A DNA stretch of 64,000 nt from Cellulophaga sp. 20_2_10. GTDB lineage: Bacteria > Bacteroidota > Bacteroidia > Flavobacteriales > Flavobacteriaceae. The stretch is from assembly GCF_023476645.1 (NCBI RefSeq), contig NZ_JAMCOJ010000004.1, forward strand, positions 248,001 through 312,000. The letters are read 5' to 3'. Under the pieces are notes generated by a model. That model ran no database searches and had not been told where the DNA came from. It was given only the letters and a program-made list of their open reading frames with translations. The translations under genes and the position numbers were made by a program. Shown piece after piece: positions 36,655 to 45,371 of this stretch; position 1 is the first letter of the stretch; the number at the start of each line of letters is the position of its first letter.

Positions 36655-37845
36655 ATGAAAAATAAAAACAAACACGGCTTAAGACTAACTTTTTTGAGTC
36701 TTACACTTCTTTTATCGGTAGTAAACTTTGGATATTCACAAGAGTCTAGTAATTCAGAAACAATAGTTTCTGGACATTTAAAAGGCTTAGATGTTCCTTA
36801 TCTCTTTATAGACTATACAGATGATAAAACAGGAGACAGAGTTTGGGATACTATTTATGTTAAAAATGAAAAATTTTCTTATATAACTAAAATTAATAAG
36901 ACCAAACGTATAGCTATTTGGCCATTATTGGCAAGAAGATCTAAATCTCAAGCAATGGGTAAAAATGCTAATGTAGAGTTCTTGGCAAGACCAGGAGATA
37001 AAATTGTTTTTAAGGGTAATGTTACAGAAACTTTTAATGCTATACCTACTGGTACAACATTGTGTGATGATATGAATGCTTATGACAAAAGTATTATTCC
37101 ATTAAATAAAAAGATAGCCAAGATCATGAAACCTTTAGAATCATTAAAATATAATGACCCTAAAGCTGATGAGTTGTACAAATCTTTAACAGCCAAAGTA
37201 GCGCCAGTTGAAGTAGAAATAAATACAATTAAGAAAAACTTTATTAAAGAGCATCCAAACTCAGAAGTGGCTGCCTATTATTTATCTGGTTTGTTAACAA
37301 GGAAGACAATATCTGAAGAAGAAGCATTAGAATTACTTACTAATTTTGATGATACGGTTATGGCCAATCAATACTATATAGAAGCTGCTACTAGGTTAAA
37401 AGCAGTAGATGCTACTAAAGTTGGTAATAGGGTACCAGAACTTGTTACAAATACTACTATTGATGGTAAAGAATTTGACTTAAAATCTTTACGAGGTAAA
37501 TACGTGCTTATTGACTTTTGGGGAACTTGGTGTGGTCCATGTATTGCAGAAATGCCAACTGTAAAAAAATACCAAGAAAACTATAAAAATAATTTGGTAG
37601 TAGTTGGTATTAACAGCGGAGATAAAAAACAAGTAATGATTGATTTTATTACATCTAAAGGATATAATTGGATACAATTAATGTCTAAAAAAGGAAATAA
37701 TCAGAATGATTTAGTTTCAAAATTTAATATTAGCGGTTTTCCAACAAAATTTATTATTAGTCCAGAAGGTATTATTCTAGAAAAACATATTGGAAGTTCT
37801 GAAGATGCTTTTGTTAAGTTAGATGAATTACTAGGTAATAAATAA
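36655..37845 (+). CDS. TlpA-like thioredoxin protein, secreted (CGPC)
   Basis: A 396-residue protein whose signal peptide (to about residue 28, GYSQ) lacks a lipobox cysteine, so it should be periplasmic and soluble. The N-terminal beta domain is followed by a helical middle and a thioredoxin domain with WCGPC (Cys293 and Cys296) in DFWGTWCGPCIAEMP. The cis-Pro loop is GFPTKFII. It is clearly paralogous to the 394-residue protein at 60623: both share DGKEF, KYVLIDFWG, AEMP and VVxGINSGD. Both are second in their thioredoxin sets. It is tightly linked to both neighbours (7 and 14 bases). Confidence 0.9.
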   Translation: MKNKNKHGLRLTFLSLTLLLSVVNFGYSQESSNSETIVSGHLKGLDVPYLFIDYTDDKTGDRVWDTIYVKNEKFSYITKINKTKRIAIWPLLARRSKSQAMGKNANVEFLARPGDKIVFKGNVTETFNAIPTGTTLCDDMNAYDKSIIPLNKKIAKIMKPLESLKYNDPKADELYKSLTAKVAPVEVEINTIKKNFIKEHPNSEVAAYYLSGLLTRKTISEEEALELLTNFDDTVMANQYYIEAATRLKAVDATKVGNRVPELVTNTTIDGKEFDLKSLRGKYVLIDFWGTWCGPCIAEMPTVKKYQENYKNNLVVVGINSGDKKQVMIDFITSKGYNWIQLMSKKGNNQNDLVSKFNISGFPTKFIISPEGIILEKHIGSSEDAFVKLDELLGNK

Positions 37846-37859
37846 ATAAAGAAAATAAA

Positions 37860-39242
37860 ATGAAAAATATTTTAGGATTATTAGCATTAACGGTACTTTT
37901 TACTTCTTGTAAGGATAAAGTAGAAACACCTATAGATTACGCAATTTTATCGGGTAAAATAACAAATAGTAACGGGGACTTTACTTTGTCAAATCCCGCA
38001 GATCGTTCTTTTAAATATAGTATTAAACTAGCTGATGATGGTAGTTTTTTAGATACTCTTAGGTTAGATGATGCAGTGTATATGATGTTTAAAGATAGTA
38101 ATGTTACTAAACTATATATAGAGCAAGGTAGTAATATAATAGTTTCGGCAGATGCTTCTAAATTTGATGAAACGCTTTCTTTTAAAGGAAAAGGAGCTGA
38201 GGCTAGTACGTACATAACTGCTAAAGAAAAAACAAGGAGTGAGTTAACTGGGGATCAAAAAAGCTTTTTTGCATTAGAAGAGCCTAGTTTTAAGGCTAAA
38301 GTAATAGAAGTTGAAAGTACATTAACAAAATTACTTTCTGAGACAAAAGGTATTTCTGAAAAATTTGCAGCAAATGAAAAATTAGACCTGCATTATGAAT
38401 ATTTATCTAGTTTAAATAATTACAGTAACTACCATGCATTTTATGCAGAAAAACCAGACTATGTTGCTTCAGAATCTTTATTGGCAGAACTTAAAAATAT
38501 AGATTATGACAATAAAGAGCATTATTTAGCATCATCTAATTATAAGCAATTGGTGAACGGACATATTATGGAAGAGGCCCAAAAAATAATGAAAAGGGAT
38601 TCTATTTCTTTTGATATGGCAAATGTTGTTGCAGCTGCAGAGGTAAAGGATAATTATATTAAAAATGACCTTCTTTTTAAAGCTGCCAATACTGGTATTA
38701 CTTTTACTGGTGATGTTAAAAAATACTATGACTTTTTTATGAAAGAATCTACTAATGATGAACATAAAAAAATACTTACAGCTAAGTATAATGAGTTAAA
38801 AACTATAGCTCCAGGGCAACCATCTCCTAAGTTTGTAGATTACGAAAATTATGCAGGAGGTACTACTTCTTTAGATGATTTAAAAGGTAAGTATGTGTAT
38901 ATAGATGTTTGGGCAACTTGGTGTGGACCATGTAAAGCAGAAATTCCTTTTTTACAGAAAGTAGAAAAAGAATATCATGGTAAAAACATAGAATTTGTTA
39001 GCATTTCTGTAGATAATAAAGAAGACCATGATAAGTGGAAATCTATGGTTAAAGATGAAGAGTTAGGCGGAACGCAATTATTTACAGGTGATGCGTTTAA
39101 AACTAAATTTATTGAAGACTATTTTGTTATGGGTATTCCTAAATTTATTTTACTAGATCCAAACGGAAACATTGTTAATTCTAGTGCACCTAGACCTTCA
39201 GATTCTAAATTAATTGATTTATTTAATCAATTAGAAATCTAA
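37860..39242 (+). CDS. TlpA-like thioredoxin lipoprotein (CGPC), long form
   Basis: A 460-residue lipoprotein (lipobox LFTSC, Cys17), the longest of the set because of an extended helical middle (about 110-300). The thioredoxin domain holds WCGPC (Cys355 and Cys358) in DVWATWCGPCKAEIPFL. The cis-Pro segment is MGIPKFILLD. It closes the locus and is followed by a 530-base gap. Substrate and partner proteins are unknown; no DsbD/CcdA-type reductant donor is visible in the window. Confidence 0.9.
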   Translation: MKNILGLLALTVLFTSCKDKVETPIDYAILSGKITNSNGDFTLSNPADRSFKYSIKLADDGSFLDTLRLDDAVYMMFKDSNVTKLYIEQGSNIIVSADASKFDETLSFKGKGAEASTYITAKEKTRSELTGDQKSFFALEEPSFKAKVIEVESTLTKLLSETKGISEKFAANEKLDLHYEYLSSLNNYSNYHAFYAEKPDYVASESLLAELKNIDYDNKEHYLASSNYKQLVNGHIMEEAQKIMKRDSISFDMANVVAAAEVKDNYIKNDLLFKAANTGITFTGDVKKYYDFFMKESTNDEHKKILTAKYNELKTIAPGQPSPKFVDYENYAGGTTSLDDLKGKYVYIDVWATWCGPCKAEIPFLQKVEKEYHGKNIEFVSISVDNKEDHDKWKSMVKDEELGGTQLFTGDAFKTKFIEDYFVMGIPKFILLDPNGNIVNSSAPRPSDSKLIDLFNQLEI

Positions 39243-39772
39243 AATAAAGCTTAATGATTACAAGTTTTTGACCCTCTTTTTCTAAGGAGGGTTAAAAAAC
39301 TATAGCTATAAATTAGTAGAAATAATTATATAAAGATAAGACTCCAATACACACTTTTGTTAACTGCTATTTTCTTTGTAATAGAATAAGTATTTATGTC
39401 ATTTTATAACTTTTATTTAAAAAAAAAAACATCAACTTATCTATTAAGTCTAAGAGTTACAGAAGTATTTTATTCTATTTAATTTAACAATAATATAAAA
39501 TTAACAATACAAAAGTAAGGGTTAAAGGAATATTAATCGTCTTAATAGTATAGAGTGTAATTTCTAAAATGAAAATATAAAACTTTGCATTTTTTTATGT
39601 AAAGTAAGTTTTTAACAACACCTTTCTTTATGCTTTGTTTTCAGTATAAATTTTTGAATTAGTCAATCAATAAAAAATGAAAGAATGTTGTTTAAAGGGC
39701 TATTTATTAGTGGGTAGCCCTTTTTAAGTAATTGGAAAAATCGGACTAAAGAACGATTAAAATATAAACGTT
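39243..39772. other. 530-base gap with two hairpins and a poly-A tract
   Basis: There is no credible ORF and no exact TAnnTTTG box on the plus strand. One hairpin (39265-39298; arms TTTTTGACCCTC/GAGGGTTAAAAA with one G-T pair) lies just after the thioredoxin operon and may end it, although no T run follows. An 11-base A run sits at 39419-39429. A second hairpin with a T tail lies at 39694-39725, close to the next gene. Confidence 0.45.
39694..39725 (+). terminator. Terminator-like hairpin just upstream of aminotransferase
   Basis: A 9-bp stem (AAAGGGCTA/TAGCCCTTT) with a 12-base loop ends in TTTTT, 48 bases before the GTG start at 39773. It may be an attenuator in the leader of that gene or the end of a small upstream transcript. 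Confidence 0.5.
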
Positions 39773-41260
39773 GTGAATGTTAAAGAAGAAGTTTTAGTAC
39801 AAGAAAATTTAGAGAATTATTTTCAGCAATTTTCGAACGGAGTAATTGGTAGCAATCATTATTTTAAAACATTATATGGCGAACAAAAATTAGTCTATGC
39901 AGATTGGATAGCTAGTGGAAGATTATATGCTCCTATTGAAGAAAAAATGCAGCATAAAATAGGGCCAATGGTTGCTAATACGCATTCTTTCTCTAGTGAA
40001 ACAGGTAAGGCATCTACATATGCATATAAATTAGCTCGTAAAGTAATTAAAGAGCATGTTAATGCTAATGATGATGATATTTTAGTAACAACTGGTACTG
40101 GTATGACTGGGGCAATTGTTAAGCTTCAACGTTTAATAGGGTTACGTAAAAGTTTTAAACACAAACCAAATAGAGTAGACAGGCCAGTTGTTTTTATTAC
40201 ACATATGGAGCACCACTCTAACCACGTTTCTTGGATGGAAACCTTAGCAGATGTTGTTATTTTAGAGTGCGATGAAAATAAACTTGTAGCTGTAAATAAT
40301 TTAGAACAAAAATTATTAGAATATGCAGATCGCCCTATGAAAATAGGAGCATTTACAGCTTGTTCTAATGTTACTGGGATTATTACACCATACCAAGAGT
40401 TAGCTAAAATTATGCACAAACACAATGGGTATTGTGTCGTAGATTTTGCAGCATCTGCACCCTACGTAAAAATGGATATGCACCCTACAGATCCGGAAGC
40501 ATATTTAGATGCTATTGCTTTTTCTCCACATAAATTCTTAGGTGGTCCAGGTAGTTGCGGTGTGTTAGTTTTTAATAAAAAAATGTACAATGCTAAATGT
40601 CCAGATACACCAGGTGGTGGTAATGTAAAATGGACAAACCCTTGGGGTAGCTATAGTTATTTTGATGATATAGAAGTTAAAGAAGATGGTGGTACACCAG
40701 GTTTTTTACAGACAATGAGAGCTGCTTTGGCTATTCGATTAAAAGAGAAAATGGATGTCTCTAAAATGCATGATAGAGAAGAAGAACTTATTAAACTAAG
40801 TTATGAAAAACTTTTAGAGGTTAATGGGTTACATATTTTAGGGGATTTAGATGCTCCTAGAATTGGTTGTATTTCTTTTACTGTAGAAAACATTCACTAC
40901 AACCTTATGGTACGCTTATTAAACGATAGGTTTGGTATACAAGTAAGAGGTGGTTGGTCTTGCGCTAGTACTTATGGGCACTATTTATTAGATATAGATA
41001 AAAAAGAATCCAAGAAAATAACACGCAACATTATACGTAAAGACCTTACAAATAAGCCAGGTTGGGTACGTTTGTCTTTACATCCATTAATGACAAATAA
41101 AGAGCTGTTATTTATTTGTGATGCCATTAAAGAAATACAAAAAAAGATTACTCTTTGGAAGTCAGATTACCAGTACAACCAGGCAACAAACGAATGGGAT
41201 TGTTTGCAAAGAGGGGATCAAGTAATAAAACAAGAAGTATGCAAATGGTTTAGTTTGTAA
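39773..41260 (+). CDS. Class V aminotransferase-fold PLP enzyme, cysteine desulfurase-like
   Basis: A 495-residue cytoplasmic PLP enzyme with a GTG start (GTG AAT GTT); the next in-frame ATG is about 60 codons in, after conserved sequence, so GTG is preferred. THMEHHSNHVSW holds the cofactor-stacking histidine region, VVDFAASAPYV the cofactor aspartate, and SPHKFLGGPGSCG the Schiff-base lysine (Lys254). GGWSCAS places a cysteine (Cys397) where group II desulfurases carry their catalytic one. It is longer than SufS (about 405), with a C-terminal extension ending KQEVCKWFSL. It lies alone, with no suf genes near, so a role in sulfur transfer is possible but unproven; a related lyase or epimerase activity is an alternative. 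Confidence 0.8.
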   Translation: MNVKEEVLVQENLENYFQQFSNGVIGSNHYFKTLYGEQKLVYADWIASGRLYAPIEEKMQHKIGPMVANTHSFSSETGKASTYAYKLARKVIKEHVNANDDDILVTTGTGMTGAIVKLQRLIGLRKSFKHKPNRVDRPVVFITHMEHHSNHVSWMETLADVVILECDENKLVAVNNLEQKLLEYADRPMKIGAFTACSNVTGIITPYQELAKIMHKHNGYCVVDFAASAPYVKMDMHPTDPEAYLDAIAFSPHKFLGGPGSCGVLVFNKKMYNAKCPDTPGGGNVKWTNPWGSYSYFDDIEVKEDGGTPGFLQTMRAALAIRLKEKMDVSKMHDREEELIKLSYEKLLEVNGLHILGDLDAPRIGCISFTVENIHYNLMVRLLNDRFGIQVRGGWSCASTYGHYLLDIDKKESKKITRNIIRKDLTNKPGWVRLSLHPLMTNKELLFICDAIKEIQKKITLWKSDYQYNQATNEWDCLQRGDQVIKQEVCKWFSL

Positions 41261-41297
41261 ATCTTCAGCAAGAACTTAATTTAGTTTTTATTTCTGT

Positions 41298-41337
41298 AAA
41301 ACGTTGGTAGCAATTTGTTATCAGCGTTTTCTTTTTT
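41298..41337 (+). terminator. Rho-independent terminator after aminotransferase
   Basis: A 12-bp stem with two G-T pairs (AAAACGTTGGTA/TATCAGCGTTTT) and a 9-base loop is followed by CTTTTTT. It lies 38 bases past the stop. Confidence 0.75.
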
Positions 41338-41481
41338 ATAATTAGAATTTCACGCTATTTTAATTTCTAAGAAACATTTCTTTGAAAGAGCATATCCTAC
41401 TATTAAAAAAAGGTTTTGTTAATCTAAACCTAATATTAACTTGACCTTAACAAGGTATTTTAGCTGTTTGTAAAAATAGCG

Positions 41482-44400
41482 ATGAAAATTAAATTATATA
41501 CACTACTTGTTCTTTCGGTTTGTTTTTTTGGTAAAGCACAACAACTAAAGTTTATAAGTTATACTACAGATCAAGGATTATCTAATAACTCTATTTTAGA
41601 TATAGAGAACGATAATGATGGTGGCCTATGGATAGCTGCGTTAGACGGTTTAAATTATTTTGATGGGTACACCTTTAAAACTTTTAAGCACGATGTTAAT
41701 GACCCAGAATCCTTACCTAATAACTATTTAACTAATATAGAAAAAGATGCAGAGGGTAACATCTGGATTTATAGTAGAGAAGGGCACATAAGTAAATATT
41801 TAGGTAATAATAAGTTTAAGCATTTTAGTTTTAAAACTAAGGCAGATAAATTGTTCTTAGCTTCTAACGGTAAAATAAATGTAAAAACAGAAGCTTCTAC
41901 CTATGTATTTACAAAAGATGGTTTTATAAAAGAAAAAGATAACGCAGAATATATAAATCCTAATAAGGCATATATAAAACTTATACATAATAAATACCCA
42001 GATTTAATTATAAATGATGTTTTAAAAGACAAAAAAGGTAATTTATGGTTTGCTACGTTTAAAAATGGTATTTATATAATACCAAACCACACAACAAATT
42101 TAAATACAAACGTGGTTTACCATTATACTTATGATTTGTACACTCCGTATAGCTTTTATAGTAATGAGGTAACAGCACTTAGTCAAGATGTATTTGGTAA
42201 TGTATGGTTAGGTCAAAAAGATGGTGGTATAAGCATGGCATATACAGGGTCTGAAGAAATTTCTTCTGTAACACCACATCCTATTAAGTTTCCGCACTTG
42301 CCGGTAGAAACTACAAGGGCAATTACAAAAGATACCAATGGTAATATTTGGATAGGTTATTACAATGGTGGCTTATATCATTATAGTGAAGACACAAAAT
42401 GTTATTTAAAGTTTAAAGTAAAAGAGTCTAAAAATAATTATGAGTGGGAGCGTATTAGAAGTCTTTACACTGCTAGTGACGGTAGTATTTGGGCGGGTAC
42501 TTATGCAGGTTTGCTTCGGGTAAAAAATAATACATATAAAGCTTTTAATGCATTAGAGATACCCGAATTACCTAGTAATAGAAGTTATTCTTTTTATGAA
42601 GATAAAAATAAAATACTATGGATTGCTTGTTGGGGAGGAGTTGCAAAATTTAATCTAAACACTAATAAGTTTGAGTCTTTTAAAGGGCAAGAGTTGCTTA
42701 AAAATTACCACGTTAGAAGCATAAAAAAATATAAAAATGAGCTTGTTCTTGGTACAGAGGACGATGGTGTTCTGTTTTTTAATTTAAAAACAAAAAAAAT
42801 AGAACACCTTAGAAAGAAAAACGGAATCTTAGGTAATAGTATTTATTCCCTATATATAGACGCAACAACAGATAATTATTGGATTGGTTCTTTAGGAGGC
42901 ATAAGCGTATACAATAAAAAAACGGGAATAATAAATAACAGTACAGACAAAGAGGGCTTGCCTAGCCATATGGTATATGGTTTGTTAGATAATGAAGATA
43001 AAGTGTGGATTAGCACCACAAAAGGTATTGCTGTAATAGATAAGCAAACATACGCTATTACAGCTTTTAACCCTAAAGAAGGTTGGCAGGCATCAGAATT
43101 TTCAGAAGGGGCATATTATAAGGACAACAAAGGATTATTGTTTTTTGGTGGCGTTAATGGCTTAAATTATTTTAACCCTAATGCTATGAGTTTTACAACA
43201 AATAAACCCAAGCTTAAGGTAGAATTTAATCAGCAAAAAATAACAGAAAAAAAACGAACAAGAACACATGGCAAAAATGATATTACAGTAACTATTACAC
43301 CAGTAGTTTTTCCGGTTGATAAAAATACGAACTATTATTACAAGCTGCATGGGCAAAATGAAGATTGGATTTTAGCGAAAGGCAAACAACGTCTTCAATT
43401 TAAAAATTTAGCTTCTGGTTCATATTCTTTTTTGGTTAAGAATGATGAAAATGAAGCGGCTCAAGAGGTTTTTACTTTATATATTGAAAAAGCATTTTAT
43501 CAAACTATAAGCTTTTTTGCATTAGTTTTATTTGCGTTTATAAGTGCTGCCTTTGCTTTTTTCTATTTAAAAAATAAGGCATCTAAAGCACAGCATAAAA
43601 AGTTAGAAGAACAGATTATAAATAGAACAAAACTTATAGAAAAACAAAAAGAAGATTTACAGAAGATAAATACGGAGTTAGACGATAAAAACCAAGAAAT
43701 TCTACTTCAGAAAGAAAAACTACTAGGTCTACATAATAACTTAAAAAATCAGGATTTTGAAGTAGATAAGTTTAAAACCTTTGTTTTATCCCAATTTCAG
43801 CAACCATTGTCTATTATTTTAAAATCGTCTCACGATATAAAAAATAACGATTCTATAAAAAAGGAGTTGGTAGAACAGTCTGGGAAAATAATAGATTTAG
43901 TATCAGAATGGAACTATCTAGACCACATTAAAGAGCTTGGAGAAATAAAACTAACATCTGTTAACTTACTTCCTATTTTAAAAGGAATTTGCACAAACGT
44001 ACAAGAAAAATTAAAAGAAAATAATGCAAATTTTAATGCTGAATTAGATTCTAGTATTGCTTGGGTAGAAGTAGATTTATTGCGTTTTAAATTATTGCTT
44101 AAATATATTTTTAATGATATTATTAAGTATTCTGAAGCCAAAAGCACATTAGACGTAGCTGTAAAATTAGTGCAAAATCGACTAGAATATTTTGTAAGCT
44201 CCACTAGTTCTGTTTTACAAAGTAATGTAAAAAACATTTTAAACTACAGTCCATATTACAAGGCATTTATGGTTTTAATTAAAGATGTAAATGGTTCTTG
44301 TAACATAGAAAACTCTCAATTTTTTAATTTTAAGTTTAGTTTACCAGTAGCAGTATTGCAACAAAATGTAAGGGCTGTAGAAACTATTTCTTGGAAACAT

Positions 44401-45192
44401 TTAAATTTAAAGGAGAAGCTTCCGCCTAATAAAAATAATATTTTAGTATTTACTGATACTTCAAATTTTGAAGTTGCGAATCAATTATTAAGGAATGATG
44501 ATAGTTACCTTTTATTTGATGATTTAGTAACCAATTTATCATCAGCCTTAAAACAAATACGTATAGATGTTTTGGTCTTTTATCAGATAGGGTTTACAAA
44601 AGAAACAGCTTATTTTTTACAGAAATACAAAGAGATTCCTAAAAAGGATAGGGTTCCTTTGGTTTACATATCAGAGGAAATAAACTATGCATTACAAGAA
44701 ACTTCATTAGAATTTGGCATAGACGTAGTTATACAATTACCAGCTAGTCAAAGTTTTATTACAAATAAAATAACCTCTTTAATAAATAGAAGCTCAGAGC
44801 GCGGTCATAATAAGTTTCAGCAAGAGATATTTAAAATATTAACAGAGGAAAACGATTTGCAATCTGGTAACGAGAAATTATTAAAGCGCAGTTTAGAGAT
44901 AATTAAAGAACAATTATCAAACCCATCTTTTAATATAGAAATGCTAATCTCTATTCTAGAAATATCTAGAATTAAATGCTACAGATTATTTAAAGAATAT
45001 TTAGGGCAATCACCATCTGATGTAATAACATCTTTGCGTTTGCAAAAAGCAGAATATTTGCTTAAAAATAAGAAGTTTAATATTTCAGAAATTGGTTTTG
45101 AGTGTGGTTATAGTGATAGTAAATACTTTGGTCGCACATTTAAAAAGCATTTTGGAGTAAGTCCTAAAGCATATAAAGAACAAAAAAGGTAA
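41482..45192 (+). CDS. Hybrid two-component-like sensor/AraC regulator, degenerate phosphorelay
   Basis: A 1236-residue protein with the layout of a Bacteroidota hybrid sensor. After a signal peptide comes a periplasmic two-beta-propeller sensor (about 20-590; repeated GNIWIG-type motifs) and a Y_Y_Y domain (about 600-668). One membrane helix (about 673-695), a coiled coil (700-760), a kinase-like region, a receiver-like region (about 990-1110) and an AraC-type DNA-binding domain (about 1137-1236) follow. The catalytic parts look dead. The H-box reads VLSQFQQPL with Ser770 in place of histidine; the glycine-rich ATP boxes are not recognisable; the receiver aspartate position in IDVLVFYQ is Tyr1034. 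It precedes a susCD/phosphatase set, which it probably controls by conformational rather than phosphoryl signalling. Confidence 0.85.
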   Translation: MKIKLYTLLVLSVCFFGKAQQLKFISYTTDQGLSNNSILDIENDNDGGLWIAALDGLNYFDGYTFKTFKHDVNDPESLPNNYLTNIEKDAEGNIWIYSREGHISKYLGNNKFKHFSFKTKADKLFLASNGKINVKTEASTYVFTKDGFIKEKDNAEYINPNKAYIKLIHNKYPDLIINDVLKDKKGNLWFATFKNGIYIIPNHTTNLNTNVVYHYTYDLYTPYSFYSNEVTALSQDVFGNVWLGQKDGGISMAYTGSEEISSVTPHPIKFPHLPVETTRAITKDTNGNIWIGYYNGGLYHYSEDTKCYLKFKVKESKNNYEWERIRSLYTASDGSIWAGTYAGLLRVKNNTYKAFNALEIPELPSNRSYSFYEDKNKILWIACWGGVAKFNLNTNKFESFKGQELLKNYHVRSIKKYKNELVLGTEDDGVLFFNLKTKKIEHLRKKNGILGNSIYSLYIDATTDNYWIGSLGGISVYNKKTGIINNSTDKEGLPSHMVYGLLDNEDKVWISTTKGIAVIDKQTYAITAFNPKEGWQASEFSEGAYYKDNKGLLFFGGVNGLNYFNPNAMSFTTNKPKLKVEFNQQKITEKKRTRTHGKNDITVTITPVVFPVDKNTNYYYKLHGQNEDWILAKGKQRLQFKNLASGSYSFLVKNDENEAAQEVFTLYIEKAFYQTISFFALVLFAFISAAFAFFYLKNKASKAQHKKLEEQIINRTKLIEKQKEDLQKINTELDDKNQEILLQKEKLLGLHNNLKNQDFEVDKFKTFVLSQFQQPLSIILKSSHDIKNNDSIKKELVEQSGKIIDLVSEWNYLDHIKELGEIKLTSVNLLPILKGICTNVQEKLKENNANFNAELDSSIAWVEVDLLRFKLLLKYIFNDIIKYSEAKSTLDVAVKLVQNRLEYFVSSTSSVLQSNVKNILNYSPYYKAFMVLIKDVNGSCNIENSQFFNFKFSLPVAVLQQNVRAVETISWKHLNLKEKLPPNKNNILVFTDTSNFEVANQLLRNDDSYLLFDDLVTNLSSALKQIRIDVLVFYQIGFTKETAYFLQKYKEIPKKDRVPLVYISEEINYALQETSLEFGIDVVIQLPASQSFITNKITSLINRSSERGHNKFQQEIFKILTEENDLQSGNEKLLKRSLEIIKEQLSNPSFNIEMLISILEISRIKCYRLFKEYLGQSPSDVITSLRLQKAEYLLKNKKFNISEIGFECGYSDSKYFGRTFKKHFGVSPKAYKEQKR

Positions 45193-45338
45193 GAGTCATT
45201 GTTTACTTAGGATTACCTGTGCGTTAGCTAAATGTTACTGTAATAAAAATCCTCTTTTTTGATGCTTATAAGGGCTTTTTTGTACTAAAAGTCCACCTCA
45301 ATGAAACAATTTTACCCCTCCTAAAAGTAACCACACAA

Positions 45339-45346
45339 TACATTTG
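45339..45346 (+). promoter_or_regulatory. Candidate -7 box for susC of the phosphatase locus
   Basis: TACATTTG matches TAnnTTTG exactly and ends 25 bases before the susC start at 45372. No TTTG is seen at -33, which would fit a promoter that depends on an activator such as the upstream AraC-type regulator. Confidence 0.42.
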
Positions 45347-45371
45347 AGAAAAACAAAAACTATATATTAAA

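Noticed and set aside
39265-39298. Hairpin after the first thioredoxin operon as a rho-independent terminator
   Set aside because: The arms pair well, but neither strand has a T run after the stem, so I mention it only as a hairpin.
39419-39429. Eleven-base A run as a possible contingency tract
   Set aside because: It is in a non-coding gap far from any start and not between recognisable promoter boxes, so no switching role can be argued.
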